Origin: Halapricum desulfuricans
Lineage (GTDB): Archaea > Halobacteriota > Halobacteria > Halobacteriales > Haloarculaceae
NCBI RefSeq assembly: GCF_017094525.1
Contig: NZ_CP064788.1
Coordinates: 1,225,030-1,289,029 of the forward strand
DNA: 64,000 bases
Reading direction: 5' to 3'
Shown: positions 16,869-26,207 of the stretch, piece by piece
Position numbering within the stretch: the first letter of the stretch is position 1
How the letters are laid out: every line of letters begins with the position of its first letter
Notes under the pieces: generated by a model
What the model saw: the letters and a program-made list of their open reading frames with translations, nothing else
Database searches by the model: none
Told to the model about the DNA's origin: nothing
Made by a program: the position numbers and the translations under genes

Positions 16869-18587
16869 ATGGTGGGGACGCTCACGCTGGCAGCGCTGGC
16901 AGCGACTCCGATCGCGGCGGCGTTCGCGCTGCTGCTGGTATTTCGCTGGTCGGCCGCGCGGTCGATGGGCGTCGGCTGGCTCATCGCGACAGTCCTCGGG
17001 CTGGCGTACTGGCAGATGGATCCCGGGTGGTGGGTCGCATCCGCCATCTACGGCGGGCTCGAGGCCATCGACATCATCCTGATCGTGTTCGGCGCGATCT
17101 TGCTGATGAACTACCTGGACATCAGCGGCGCGATCTCGACGATCCGGTGGCACTTCAGCGGGATCGCGACCGACCGGCGGATCCAGTTGCTGTTGATCGG
17201 GCTGGGGTTCGAGACGATCATCGAGGGCGTGGCCGGTTTCGGCACGCCCGGGGCGCTGGCCGCGCCGCTGTTGATCGGGCTGGGGTTCCCGCCGCTGGGC
17301 GCGGCCGTGTTCGCGCTATTTTTCAACGCGCCGAACCCCCAGTTCGGTGCCGCTGGGACGCCGATCCTCGGCGGCGTCAACGCCGTCATTACCGAAGGGA
17401 AACTCGCGGAAGCGGCTGAACCGATCACGCAGGCTCAGTTCCAGGCGCTGGTCTCGGGCTACTCCGGTGTGGTCACCGGGCTGGCCTTCGCGTTCTGGGG
17501 CGTGCTGGGGATCTTCCTGCTCGCGTACTGGTTCGGTAACGAGCACGAGCGCTCTATCGGCGGGGCGGCACGCGCCACCGCGCCAGTTGCGCCGTTCGCA
17601 CTGGTGCTCGGCGTCGTCGCCGGGCTGACCCAGTGGTCGATCGCGTGGTTCGTCGGCACCGAACTCCCGTCGATCGTCGCCGGGTTCGTCGTCTTCGGAC
17701 TCGGACTCGCGATGGCCGATCGGGGGATCCTCGTCCCCGAGGAGCCCTGGATGTTCCCGGAACGGGAATCCTGGTCAGACCTGTGGCTCGGTGGTCTGAC
17801 GCTCGATAGCATCTCCGGAGACGAGCCAAAGAAGGAAATGCCCGTGCTGCTGGCCTGGGCGCCGTACCTGCTCGTCGGTGCCGTGTTGCTGGTCACGCGC
17901 TGGCCGACGCTCGATCTCGTTGCTACCCTACAGGAGTTCACGATCGGTATCCCGGCCGTGCTCGGGTACAGCGATCTCTCGTGGAACCTGCAGTATCTCT
18001 ACCTGCCCGGGACGATGCCGTTCATCCCGGTCGCGATTCTGACGGGCTTTCTCTACCAGATGGACAGCTCGGACACGGCCGAGGCCTGGCGCGAATCGGT
18101 CCGTCAGATCGGCCCGGCCGCGGTGACGCTTGTCGTCGTCGTCTCGCTGACCCAGATCCTGATCCAGTCGGGTGCCGACCCCGCCAGTGCCCGTTTCGAT
18201 GCGGGGATGATGGACGCGCTCTCGCAAGCCGTCGCGTTCGGTGCTGGAGCGGCACTGCCGGCGGTCGCTCCCTGGATCGGTGCGCTCGGCGGCTTCGTCA
18301 CCGGATCGAACACCGTCTCGGACATCCTGTTCGCCGCGCTCCAGTACGACGCGGCCGAGCAAGTCGGCGTCTCCCGGTCGATCGTCGTCGCGCTCCAGAA
18401 CGTCGGCGGCGGCATCGGGAACATGATCTCCGTCCAGAACATCGCCGCGATCAGCGGCGTGGTCGGGATCACCGGCCGCGAAGGCGACATCCTGCGCAAG
18501 ACGATCGTCCCCACGATCATCTTCGCGCTGTTCGCCGGCGCGGTCGGGATGGTGCTAGTGTACGTCGTGGCTCCCGGGGCGTTCTAA
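16869..18587 (+). CDS. lctP: L-lactate permease (LctP/GlcA family)
   Basis: 572 aa with about 12-14 hydrophobic helices. It has family-typical stretches: YWQMDPGWWVASAIYGG, ETIIEGVAGFGTPGALAAPL, LFFNAPNPQFGAAGTPILGG, GGFVTGSNTVSDILF and VALQNVGGGIGNMISVQNI. It imports lactate, probably with protons. The FAD/Fe-S dehydrogenase starts 27 bp downstream, so the two form a lactate-utilisation operon. The start at 16869 follows the regulatory inverted repeat and TATA-like element. Length is normal for the family. Confidence 0.93.
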   Translation: MVGTLTLAALAATPIAAAFALLLVFRWSAARSMGVGWLIATVLGLAYWQMDPGWWVASAIYGGLEAIDIILIVFGAILLMNYLDISGAISTIRWHFSGIATDRRIQLLLIGLGFETIIEGVAGFGTPGALAAPLLIGLGFPPLGAAVFALFFNAPNPQFGAAGTPILGGVNAVITEGKLAEAAEPITQAQFQALVSGYSGVVTGLAFAFWGVLGIFLLAYWFGNEHERSIGGAARATAPVAPFALVLGVVAGLTQWSIAWFVGTELPSIVAGFVVFGLGLAMADRGILVPEEPWMFPERESWSDLWLGGLTLDSISGDEPKKEMPVLLAWAPYLLVGAVLLVTRWPTLDLVATLQEFTIGIPAVLGYSDLSWNLQYLYLPGTMPFIPVAILTGFLYQMDSSDTAEAWRESVRQIGPAAVTLVVVVSLTQILIQSGADPASARFDAGMMDALSQAVAFGAGAALPAVAPWIGALGGFVTGSNTVSDILFAALQYDAAEQVGVSRSIVVALQNVGGGIGNMISVQNIAAISGVVGITGREGDILRKTIVPTIIFALFAGAVGMVLVYVVAPGAF

Positions 18588-18614
18588 CTCGAACAGACAA
18601 CCACATCCAACACA

Positions 18615-21600
18615 ATGTCACAGAAAATACATTCCGACGGCGTCACGGATCCGGCAGTCGATCCCCGCGCCGATTACGATTACCAGAGTACAGCAACGCA
18701 TCGAGAGGGGTTCGTCTCGGACCTCCGAGCTCGCGTCGACGGCGACGTCCGGTTCGACACCTATAGCCGACAGCTGTTCGCGACGGACGCCAGCGCCTAC
18801 GAGCAACTGCCGATCGGCGTCGTCTCGCCGACCTCGACGGCGGACGTCGTCGCCGTCATGGAGTACTGTGCACAGCGAGACATTCCTGTGCTCCCCCGAG
18901 GCGGCGGGACGAGTCTCGCCGGCCAGGCGGTCAACGAAGCAGTCGTTCTGGACTTCAAACAGTACATGGACGAGCTGCTCGAGATCGATCCCGACGCGGC
19001 GACGGCGCGCGCCCAGCCGGGCATCACGATCGCCCACCTCGATCAGGCGCTCGAACCGCACGACCTCAAGTTCGCGCCCGATCCTGCGTGGGGCGAAAAG
19101 AGTGTTCTCGGCGGTGCGATCGGGAACAACACCACCGGAGCACACTCGCTGAAGTACGGCAAGACCGACGCCTACATCGAGGAGTGCGAGGTCGTGCTCG
19201 CCGACGGCACCAGGACGACGCTGGGGTGGGTCGACGTCGATTCGCTTGCCGACCGCGCGCGACAGGCCGAAGAAGACGGCTCTCCGATCGAGGCCCGGCT
19301 GTACGCCGAGGTCGATCGGATTGTCACCGAGGACGCCGAGGAAATCGAGCAACGCTACCCCGACCTGAAGCGCAACGTCTCGGGATACAACCTCGACATG
19401 CTGATAGACAACGCTCGCGAGCGAGGCGAGGTAAACCTCGCACGACTACTAGCCGGTAGCGAGGGGACGCTCGCGATCGTCACCGAGGCGACGGTCTCGC
19501 TGGAACCGATTCCGAACGAGACGGCGGTCGTACTGCTGACCTACGACGGTGTGATCCCCGCGATGCGTGACGTCGCCCCGATCCTCGAACACGATCCGTC
19601 CGCCGTCGAGGTGATGGACGACGTCTTCCTGGATCTGGCGCGGGACACCTCCGAGTTCTCGGACCTCGTCGCGACGCTGCCCGAGGGAACCGATTCGACG
19701 CTGCTGGTCGAGTTCTACGCCGAGACGGCCGAGCAAGCCAGAGAGAAAGTCGCCGACCTGCTCGCCGATCGGCTTCCCGGCCACGACGGGGCGGCCGACG
19801 CGTCCCCCGACGCCGACGGCCCGGACGACGTCTACGCCAGCGACGCGCTGGAGGCCTACGACGACGAGCGTCAGGCGAAGTTCTGGAAGATGCGAAAGGC
19901 CGGGCTGCCGATTCTGCTCTCGCGCACGACCGACGAGAAACACTGGCCGTTCGTCGAGGACACGGCGGTCCCGCCCGAGAACTTGCCGGAGTACGTCACC
20001 GGCATGCGCGAGATCTTCGACGAGTACGACACGTTCGCCGCGTACTACGCCCACGCCGGCCCCGGCGTGTTGCACATCCGGCCGCTGTTGAACCTCAAAG
20101 CCGAGGACGGCGTCGAAACGATGCGGGAGATGGCCGATCAGATCACCGATCTGGTCATCGAACACGGCGGCTCGGTCTCCGGCGAGCACGGCGACGGCCG
20201 GGCCCGAACGAAGTGGAACCGGAAACTCTACGGCGAGGACCTCTGGGAGACGTTCCGGGACCTCAAGTCGGCGTTCGATCCCGACTGGTTGCTCAATCCT
20301 GGGAACGTCTGCGGGGACTTCGATCCCGGCGAGAACCTCCGGTACGACGCCTCCTCCACCTTTGATGCCGACTTCGAGCCCGTCCTGAACTGGGACAACG
20401 ACAACGGCTTCCAGGGGATGGTCGAACTCTGTCACGGCTGTGGCGGCTGTACCGGTCACCAGGACACCACCGGCGGCGTGATGTGTCCGACCTATCGCGC
20501 GGCCGACGAGGAGATCACAAGCACGCGCGGGCGGGCGAACATGCTCCGATCGGCGATGAACGGGAACCTGCCCGAGGATCCCTTCGACGACGAATTCATC
20601 CACGAGGTGATGGGTCTCTGTATCGGCTGCAAGGGATGCAAGAACGACTGCCCCAGCGGCGTCGACATGGCCAAGCTCAAGGCCGAAGTCGTCCACGAGT
20701 ACCACCAGCGCGAGGGGACGAGCCTGCGCGACAAGCTGTTCGCGAACGTCGAGACCGTGCTCTGGCTCGGGAGCGCCTTCGCGCCGCTGTCCAACTGGGC
20801 GATGCAGGTTCCTGGCAGCGGACTGGTGATGGAGAAGGCGCTCGGGATCGCCCAGGAGCGTGATCTCCCGTCGTTCCACCGGACGACGTTCCGAGACTGG
20901 ATTGACGACCGGGGCGGGACACGCGTACCCAGGGCCAGCGCGGCGCGGAAGGCGTTGCTGATAGCCGACCCGTACACGAACTACAGCCACCCCTACGTCG
21001 GAAAGGCGGCCGTCCGCGTCCTCGAAGCCGCCAATATCCACGTCGAAGTTCCCGAGGAAGTGTCCGACAGTGGTCGGCCCGCCTTCTCGAAGAGCATGCT
21101 CGACCACGCCCGCGCAACCGCCGAGGAGAACATCCGGGCGCTGGAACCGTACGTCGACGACGGCTGGGATATCGTCACCGTCGAGCCGTCCGATGCCGTG
21201 ATGTATCAGTCGGACTACCTGGATCTGGTGCCGTCCGACGCGGCGGCGCGGATCGCGGCCAACACCTACGGCGTCACGGAGTACATCGACGTCCACGAAC
21301 TCGATCGCAACGTCGACTTCGACCCGCCCGAGGAGTCGCTGTCCTATCACGGTCACTGCCAGCAGAAGGCGACGAAGAAAGACCACCACGCGGCGACCGT
21401 CCTGCGACGGGCCGGCTACGAGGTCGACGCCGTCGACTCGGCGTGCTGTGGCATGGCCGGCTCGTTCGGGTACGAGGCCGAACACGTCTCGATGAGCAAG
21501 GCGATCGGCTCGATACTGTTCGACCAGCTCGACGATTCGCCGGCAGACCAGCCCGTCGCGCCCGGTGCGTCGTGTCGATCCCAGCTCGAAGAGTACGAGG

Positions 21601-21644
21601 GCGAACCACCACATCCCATCGAAAAAGTCGCCGACGCGCTCTAG
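18615..21644 (+). CDS. dld: FAD-linked oxidase/Fe-S fusion, probable D-lactate dehydrogenase
   Basis: 1009 aa. The N-terminal half is an FAD_binding_4 domain (VLPRGGGTSLAGQAV, about residues 93-107, and GGAIGNNTTGAHSLKYGKT) with the GlcD-type C-terminal domain (VSGEHGDGRARTKWN). Next come two ferredoxin-type cysteine clusters (CHGCGGCTGH...MCP and CIGCKGCKNDCPSGVDM), then a heterodisulfide-reductase-type CCG region. The last CCG motif is intact (ACCGMAGSFGYE), but the first position reads DSGRPAFSK in place of CCGRP. Co-transcription with lctP supports a lactate substrate, passing electrons to the membrane chain. Glycolate remains possible. Confidence 0.88.
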   Translation: MSQKIHSDGVTDPAVDPRADYDYQSTATHREGFVSDLRARVDGDVRFDTYSRQLFATDASAYEQLPIGVVSPTSTADVVAVMEYCAQRDIPVLPRGGGTSLAGQAVNEAVVLDFKQYMDELLEIDPDAATARAQPGITIAHLDQALEPHDLKFAPDPAWGEKSVLGGAIGNNTTGAHSLKYGKTDAYIEECEVVLADGTRTTLGWVDVDSLADRARQAEEDGSPIEARLYAEVDRIVTEDAEEIEQRYPDLKRNVSGYNLDMLIDNARERGEVNLARLLAGSEGTLAIVTEATVSLEPIPNETAVVLLTYDGVIPAMRDVAPILEHDPSAVEVMDDVFLDLARDTSEFSDLVATLPEGTDSTLLVEFYAETAEQAREKVADLLADRLPGHDGAADASPDADGPDDVYASDALEAYDDERQAKFWKMRKAGLPILLSRTTDEKHWPFVEDTAVPPENLPEYVTGMREIFDEYDTFAAYYAHAGPGVLHIRPLLNLKAEDGVETMREMADQITDLVIEHGGSVSGEHGDGRARTKWNRKLYGEDLWETFRDLKSAFDPDWLLNPGNVCGDFDPGENLRYDASSTFDADFEPVLNWDNDNGFQGMVELCHGCGGCTGHQDTTGGVMCPTYRAADEEITSTRGRANMLRSAMNGNLPEDPFDDEFIHEVMGLCIGCKGCKNDCPSGVDMAKLKAEVVHEYHQREGTSLRDKLFANVETVLWLGSAFAPLSNWAMQVPGSGLVMEKALGIAQERDLPSFHRTTFRDWIDDRGGTRVPRASAARKALLIADPYTNYSHPYVGKAAVRVLEAANIHVEVPEEVSDSGRPAFSKSMLDHARATAEENIRALEPYVDDGWDIVTVEPSDAVMYQSDYLDLVPSDAAARIAANTYGVTEYIDVHELDRNVDFDPPEESLSYHGHCQQKATKKDHHAATVLRRAGYEVDAVDSACCGMAGSFGYEAEHVSMSKAIGSILFDQLDDSPADQPVAPGASCRSQLEEYEGEPPHPIEKVADAL

Positions 21645-21651
21645 GGAGGAT

Positions 21652-22155
21652 TCACCGATCGGCGAGAAAGCGCCTGAGACTGTTCGTCGGACTGTATCCG
21701 ACCCCTGACCGCGACTCGACGGCGAACCCGCGGCGATCGCCGAGGGACTCGAGTGCGGCCGAGAGTGCCTCGACATCGACGGGTGCGTGAACCCGATACG
21801 CGTAGGGCGGGCCGTCCCGCACGTCGACCGCGAGCTTCGGTCGTGCCAGTCGACTGTCGTACGTCCGTACCCGCTCGATCGACTCGTAGTCGACGGTATG
21901 GGCCCGCTTGGCCAGTTCGAACAGCCCAGCCGGCCCGTCTTCGCGATACCGTTCGCGGGCCCGGTCGCCGGCCGTGGAAAGCCTGCCGCGTGCCAGTCCG
22001 AACAGCGGCGTCAGGTACGCGTGTTCGACGACGTGCAAGCGGTCGTCGACGAACAGCAGGTCACAGGCGCGAAGCGGGAACGAGCCGGCGACAGCGAGAT
22101 GGACGTGCACGTGTACGGCCGATCCCGGTCGAAGTGCTCCCGAAGAGTGTGTCAT
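21652..22155 (-). CDS. Uncharacterised haloarchaeal protein, coupled to the Nramp-like gene
   Basis: 167 aa, not recognised as a named family. The N-terminus (VHVHVHLAVAGSFPLRACDLLFVDDRLHVVEH) alternates polar and hydrophobic residues like a beta-sheet domain. The middle is helical and basic (ARERYREDGPAGLFELAKRA), and the C-terminus again looks beta-rich. Its start overlaps the stop of the Nramp-like gene by one base (TCAT on the plus strand), so translation is probably coupled. A role in regulating or assisting the transporter is inference from position only. Confidence 0.7.
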   Translation of the reverse strand: MTHSSGALRPGSAVHVHVHLAVAGSFPLRACDLLFVDDRLHVVEHAYLTPLFGLARGRLSTAGDRARERYREDGPAGLFELAKRAHTVDYESIERVRTYDSRLARPKLAVDVRDGPPYAYRVHAPVDVEALSAALESLGDRRGFAVESRSGVGYSPTNSLRRFLADR

Positions 22156-23888
22156 CAGTGGAGTGGTCCTTGCGCCTGTTCGGAACCGGGAACGGTGTCT
22201 TTCGACGCGAGTTTCGCCCGTGCGGACCGCACCACGACGAATCCGACCACGAGAGCTGCGGCGGCAAACAGCGCCAGCCCGCCAGGCTCGCTCGCGAGGA
22301 CGCCCGCGTCAGTTTCGAACTGCGGCAATCCGGCAGCGGACGCCCACGTGCCGAGTAACAGGACGCTGAAGTAGCCGAAAAACGCCGTCGCCCACCACAG
22401 CATGCCGAGCCGCGTCCAGCTGGGCTGGGTGTGCTCCGGCAGTCGTTCCGTGTTCATGATCGCGAGCAGCGCCGTGTAGGGCAACATCATCAGTCCCGAG
22501 GCCGCTGCACCCACTACGAGCAACTCGAAGGGGCGGTCGAACGCGAACGGCACCGGGAGCGCCAGGACGGCGATCCCACCACCAGTGAAGACGGTCAACA
22601 GCGTCCAGAATAGCCGCGGCAGACTCCAGCCGGCCGAACGGCCGTGCAACTCGTAGACGATGTCGGCACTGTTGCGAACGAACGATTCGACGATGCCGTA
22701 CTCGGTCGTCAACAGCGCGGTGAATAGCGCCACGTACAGGAGTATCTCCGGAAGGACACCCACCTGCGGGACGACGACGTCCGTCCACATGGCGATCCCG
22801 CTTTCGGCCGTGCCAGTCGCGTATTCCGCAGCGACCGCCATGAGCATCGTCGCGACGGCAACCAGGCCGAGAACGAACGTGAGCAGGTGCTCGAGCTGGA
22901 CGAGCCGCCACCACCCCCGCCACCGGCGCATATTCGTCGGCGTCGGCGGAAACGTGAATCCGCCGCGTCGAACCGGCTCCGGGTCGTCGCCGACGATGGG
23001 ATTTTTGATTCGACCCTGGTAGCGACCCATGCCGTATCCCTTCTCGCGGACCCAGAGGCTCTGTGACAGGTTGAGATACCCACCCGCGCCCGCGAAGGCG
23101 ATGCCACCGAGCAGCAGGGCGATGTCGCTCCCAGCCGGGAGCTGCCCGACGCTGTCGACCGCGGTGGGAATCGCCGCGAGTTCGGAGATCGATCCCAGGA
23201 CGACAAACAGCAAGAGAGCGATCAGCAGCGCGAGCGAGACCAGCACTGCCTGGACCCGCTCGACGACGTTGTACATCACGGGCGTCACCTGGTAGGTGAG
23301 CCAGACGAGCACGAGCAGTGCGATCCCGAGGACGCGCCAGCTCGCCAGGCCGATCCCGCCGAGGCCGACCGTCGTCTCTTCGACCCCCAGACCGATCGTG
23401 CCGATGCGGGCGGCCCCGGCCGCCCAGCCGGGCCAGCCGAGGCTCGCGAACCCGAACACGAGCAAAATGAGAGGCCACACCCTGCCGAGGCGCTCGAACC
23501 CGCGGAAGATCGACTCGCCCGTCGCGACGGTCCAGCGCTGGATCTCGGTGTTGAGAAAGAACTGTGTGGCGACTCCGAGGAGAAACAGCCAGTAGAGGTC
23601 CCAGCCGTGGGTCGCGACGAGCAGCGGCCAGAACAGGGTTTCCCCGCTCCCCAGCGACGCCCCCAGTAGGATCGCACTCGGACCGAGGACGTGGGACAGT
23701 CGGGGCACGCGCGGCAGATCGAGCAGCCGGAACCCCTCGTCGTCACCACGATCGGGTTGCGTCGCGTCGTCGCGCGCGACGTCCAGGTTGTCGTACGCCG
23801 TCGGCATGTAGGAGCTGCCGTGGTACGTTCGCCCCTCTGAACCCGACAGGTACACGTCGTCGCGGACAGGCGTATCATCGTCCGACAT
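22155..23888 (-). CDS. Nramp-like divalent metal transporter family protein
   Basis: 577 aa with 11-12 hydrophobic helices. It follows the Nramp/APC layout: an acidic 60-residue N-terminal extension, then HVLGPSAILLGASLGSGETL in place of the classical TM1 DPGN motif, and TQFFLNTEIQRWTVATGES. Later helices are separated by a large loop near residue 300 (RGGFTFPPTPTNMRRW). The Asp-Pro-Gly-Asn metal ligand is replaced by an S-L-G-S-G-E type loop, so transition-metal selectivity is doubtful. It may belong to the Nramp-related transporters that lost this site. It overlaps the next gene downstream. Confidence 0.8.
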   Translation of the reverse strand: MSDDDTPVRDDVYLSGSEGRTYHGSSYMPTAYDNLDVARDDATQPDRGDDEGFRLLDLPRVPRLSHVLGPSAILLGASLGSGETLFWPLLVATHGWDLYWLFLLGVATQFFLNTEIQRWTVATGESIFRGFERLGRVWPLILLVFGFASLGWPGWAAGAARIGTIGLGVEETTVGLGGIGLASWRVLGIALLVLVWLTYQVTPVMYNVVERVQAVLVSLALLIALLLFVVLGSISELAAIPTAVDSVGQLPAGSDIALLLGGIAFAGAGGYLNLSQSLWVREKGYGMGRYQGRIKNPIVGDDPEPVRRGGFTFPPTPTNMRRWRGWWRLVQLEHLLTFVLGLVAVATMLMAVAAEYATGTAESGIAMWTDVVVPQVGVLPEILLYVALFTALLTTEYGIVESFVRNSADIVYELHGRSAGWSLPRLFWTLLTVFTGGGIAVLALPVPFAFDRPFELLVVGAAASGLMMLPYTALLAIMNTERLPEHTQPSWTRLGMLWWATAFFGYFSVLLLGTWASAAGLPQFETDAGVLASEPGGLALFAAAALVVGFVVVRSARAKLASKDTVPGSEQAQGPLH

Positions 23889-23950
23889 ATCGGAGTCTCG
23901 CCCCTTAGGGTCGAGTTGTCGGTAGGGAAAGCACGATGGTCACAAAAGCG

Positions 23951-24496
23951 TTACCCACCGAGGAAATGCCAGATGTGGCCACGTTCCTCAGGTGGATCGA
24001 CGCCGGGCAGTTCCGCCAGCGCCGGCTGCAGCGCGTTCCACCACCCCTCCGCCGTCTCGAACTCTGCCGGATGCTCGGGATAGACGTCGGTGAGAAAGTC
24101 GGACTTCTTCGCCTCCGGGTGTTCGCGGAGATACTGGTACGCGGCGACGAGTGCCTGCTGGCGTGTCTCGAGCGTCGTGCCCGTCCCCGGGAGATCGACC
24201 TGCGTCACCAGTTCTTCGATCCGTGGTCCCTCGGGTCCGTCGTCGGGCTGCTCTTCGATCGGAACCCACCAGACGCGACTTCGGGAGCCGACTTTTCGCG
24301 TTCGCAGCACGCCTTGTTCGACGAGTTCGTTGAGCTTGTTGTGTGCGGTCCGGCGGGAACAGTCGACGGCCTCCATGATGTCGTCCGCAGTCAGCGGACG
24401 GGCGCGGTCTTCCCGCTGCTCGAACACCTCGAGGACGTCGCTGAGCGGGATCCGTCCACGGTCTGTGGCCTCGAGTCGTTCCCGCTCGGGAGCCAT
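23951..24496 (-). CDS. Winged-helix regulator
   Basis: 181 aa. An N-terminal winged helix (PLSDVLEVFEQREDRARPLT, recognition region CSRRTAHNKLNELVEQGVLR, wing TRKVGSRSRVWWV) is followed by an acidic linker. A C-terminal alpha-helical domain of about 85 residues follows (LETRQQALVAAYQYLREHPE, EGWWNALQPALAELPGV). The N-terminal domain is related to the wHTH at 15476. I do not recognise the C-terminal domain, which may sense a ligand or mediate oligomerisation. The ATG at 24496 was chosen over 24523 because the HTH homology begins soon after. It lies 62 bp upstream of the Nramp-like gene in the same direction and could regulate it. Confidence 0.75.
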   Translation of the reverse strand: MAPERERLEATDRGRIPLSDVLEVFEQREDRARPLTADDIMEAVDCSRRTAHNKLNELVEQGVLRTRKVGSRSRVWWVPIEEQPDDGPEGPRIEELVTQVDLPGTGTTLETRQQALVAAYQYLREHPEAKKSDFLTDVYPEHPAEFETAEGWWNALQPALAELPGVDPPEERGHIWHFLGG

Positions 24497-24536
24497 ACAC
24501 GAACGTCTCCCGAGAAGACGCAAAAGCGTTTCCCCG

Positions 24537-24962
24537 TCACGATTCTGGCCGATCGACCGGACTTTCGCCGTCCGCTCCGAACAGTCCGCAGTCGGCGACC
24601 GGATCGGCCGCGAAAGCCTCGATGGCGTCCCGACAGTCGGTATAGACCTGATCGACGCGAGCTTCCATGCGCTGGGCGACCACCGCCGGATCGACGGCGT
24701 CGTAGACCGAGCGCTGACAGGTACTGTCCCTGATCGTCGAGGTCTCGACCAGGTCGTGCGTCTCCAGGCTATCGACGATCCGGTAAGCGGTCGTCAGTGC
24801 ACAGTCCAGTTCGGACGACAGTTCCTGCACGCTCAGCGGTCCGTCGCTCTCACAGAGGCGCTCGTAGGCCTCCCGCTCGGAACTGTTGAGTCCGAACACG
24901 ATCGCCAGCGCCTGTTCCGGGTCCGGCTCGGCGACGGCAACCTCCTGAAAGGACTGCGCCAT
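24537..24962 (-). CDS. HTH transcriptional regulator, TrmB-like
   Basis: 141 aa. An N-terminal winged HTH with SEREAYERLCESDGPLSVQE, then LSSELDCALTTAYRIVDSLE (helix-turn-helix) and ETHDLVETST, resembles TrmB/ArsR-type haloarchaeal regulators. The C-terminal 50 residues form a helical region (DPAVVAQRMEARVDQVYTDC). A palindrome CGGATATCCG at 25003-25012 lies 41 bp before the start and could be an autoregulatory operator. It is co-oriented with the next HTH gene, 40 bp apart. Confidence 0.75.
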   Translation of the reverse strand: MAQSFQEVAVAEPDPEQALAIVFGLNSSEREAYERLCESDGPLSVQELSSELDCALTTAYRIVDSLETHDLVETSTIRDSTCQRSVYDAVDPAVVAQRMEARVDQVYTDCRDAIEAFAADPVADCGLFGADGESPVDRPES

Positions 24963-25013
24963 TGTCTGTACTTGATCGGTGTCGACTTTGTATCTGTCTA
25001 TCCGGATATCCGA

Positions 25014-25098
25014 ATCAGGCTGTCGGCGGCACGTTCGCGGAGGCTTTCGCCACGGCAGGTATCGGAATGCTATCCGCATGTTACAGCCGACAGTACCG
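25014..25098. repeat. Degenerate palindromic element, family 3, copy 2
   Basis: The right end GTTACAGCCGACAGTAC matches the right end of the intact copy at 48612-48691 (GTTACAGCCGGCAGTAT). The left end (AGGCTGTCGGCGGCACGTTC) and the centre (TTTCGCCAC) match more weakly. The copy appears decayed. It lies in the gap between two divergent genes. Confidence 0.45.
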
Positions 25099-25145
25099 AT
25101 CCGAAAAGCAATACGTATCCCTCGCTCGCCCCTAGACGACTCACG

Positions 25146-25286
25146 ATGGCCGAACTCCGCGACGACGGCGTCCACAGCCACTATGCGCTGTCCGACGACC
25201 GGATCGCGACAGGGATGGAGCTGATGCGCGAGATCCTCTTCGACCAACTCGGCGACGACCACCACGTCCCGCCGGCCGAACACTAG
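25146..25286 (+). pseudogene. Tiny ORF resembling the C-terminus of an ArsR-type HTH protein
   Basis: 46 aa starting MAELRDDGVHSHYALSDDRI and ending in an acidic/His tail. The first 20 residues look like the end of an ArsR wing (LRDAGLV...YYALADDR type) with the wing itself missing. The following GMELMREILFDQL looks like the last dimerisation helix. The DNA-binding helices are absent. It may be a remnant or a genuine micro-protein; no clear ribosome site is visible. Confidence 0.4.
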
Positions 25287-25405
25287 ATCGTCCGGTCTGT
25301 CCGGAGCGCCGATCCCGACGGAATAGCGACCTGTTCTCACGTCATATACAAGACTGTGCGACTGCACGACAGGTTCAAGCGACGAGATACGCTACTGTCC
25401 CTGCA

Positions 25406-26155
25406 ATGGCTATCGAGACGTTCGATCTGAAGCGAGAGTGGCTACGGGAGGTACTGCCCGATGGACTGCCGGTCGGAGAGACGACGGTCGTCTCCGGACC
25501 CGGGGGGTCGGGCAAACCGTTGATCGGGTTCGCGGCCGTGAAATCGTGGCTGGAGTCGGGCGGGAGCGTCGTTTTCCTGCTGACCAATTCCGGGCGCGAG
25601 TTCGTCGACGAGACGATGACCGAACTGTATGACTTCGACGTTGACGCCTACCCTGATCGACTGTCATTTGTCGATTTCGACCCGACGCTGGAGCCGAGCG
25701 TCGAGGGGATGGTCGTCGACGATCCGATCGAGGCGAACCTCCTCGAACCCGAGGTCTGGGACGAGGCGCTCTCGACGGCGATCGACCGCGTCGGCGACGA
25801 CGTACTGGTGTTCGCCAGCGCGCTGAACCTGTTTCTGTTCTCGCCGACCTACGGCGACGACAGCCTCAAGGCCTTCGTCGACACCGTCGAACGCGACGAC
25901 GACCACACGTACCTGTTCACCGTCAGCACGTCCGCCTTCGAGGACGACATCGCGCGCGTCGAGGACGCCTCGGACACGGTGTTGATGACCGAGATGCGCG
26001 ACGATCGACTTTTCCTGCGCGGCGAGCGGTCGGACTCGGTCGCGGTCTCGATCGACGAAGTGCAGGTCCCGTTCACTCCCGAACAGCTCGGGACGATCAA
26101 GTCCGTCTCCGAGGAGACCCGGACGAGCCTGATCCCGACGCTGAAAGAGCTGTAG
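25406..26155 (+). CDS. RecA/KaiC-like ATPase, HTR-like protein
   Basis: 249 aa. A P-loop lies near the N-terminus (VVSGPGGSGKPLIGFAAVKS, Walker A about residues 30-37), with the usual Thr/Ser after GK replaced by Pro. A Walker B-like strand follows (DDVLVFASALNLFLFS), which lacks the usual acidic pair. The overall pattern resembles KaiC/RadA-superfamily proteins annotated in haloarchaea as HTR-like or RecA-superfamily ATPases implicated in signal transduction. The altered P-loop suggests weak or absent Mg-dependent hydrolysis. It is a monocistronic gene. Confidence 0.75.
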   Translation: MAIETFDLKREWLREVLPDGLPVGETTVVSGPGGSGKPLIGFAAVKSWLESGGSVVFLLTNSGREFVDETMTELYDFDVDAYPDRLSFVDFDPTLEPSVEGMVVDDPIEANLLEPEVWDEALSTAIDRVGDDVLVFASALNLFLFSPTYGDDSLKAFVDTVERDDDHTYLFTVSTSAFEDDIARVEDASDTVLMTEMRDDRLFLRGERSDSVAVSIDEVQVPFTPEQLGTIKSVSEETRTSLIPTLKEL

Positions 26156-26207
26156 GCCGGTGACGTGATCGCCACCCTCAAAGCCGTCGCGTCCGTTTCG
26201 TTCGCCG

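Noticed and set aside
19449-21776. 775-codon antisense frame over the dehydrogenase
   Set aside because: A mirror of a gene with high third-position GC; no domain or start signals.
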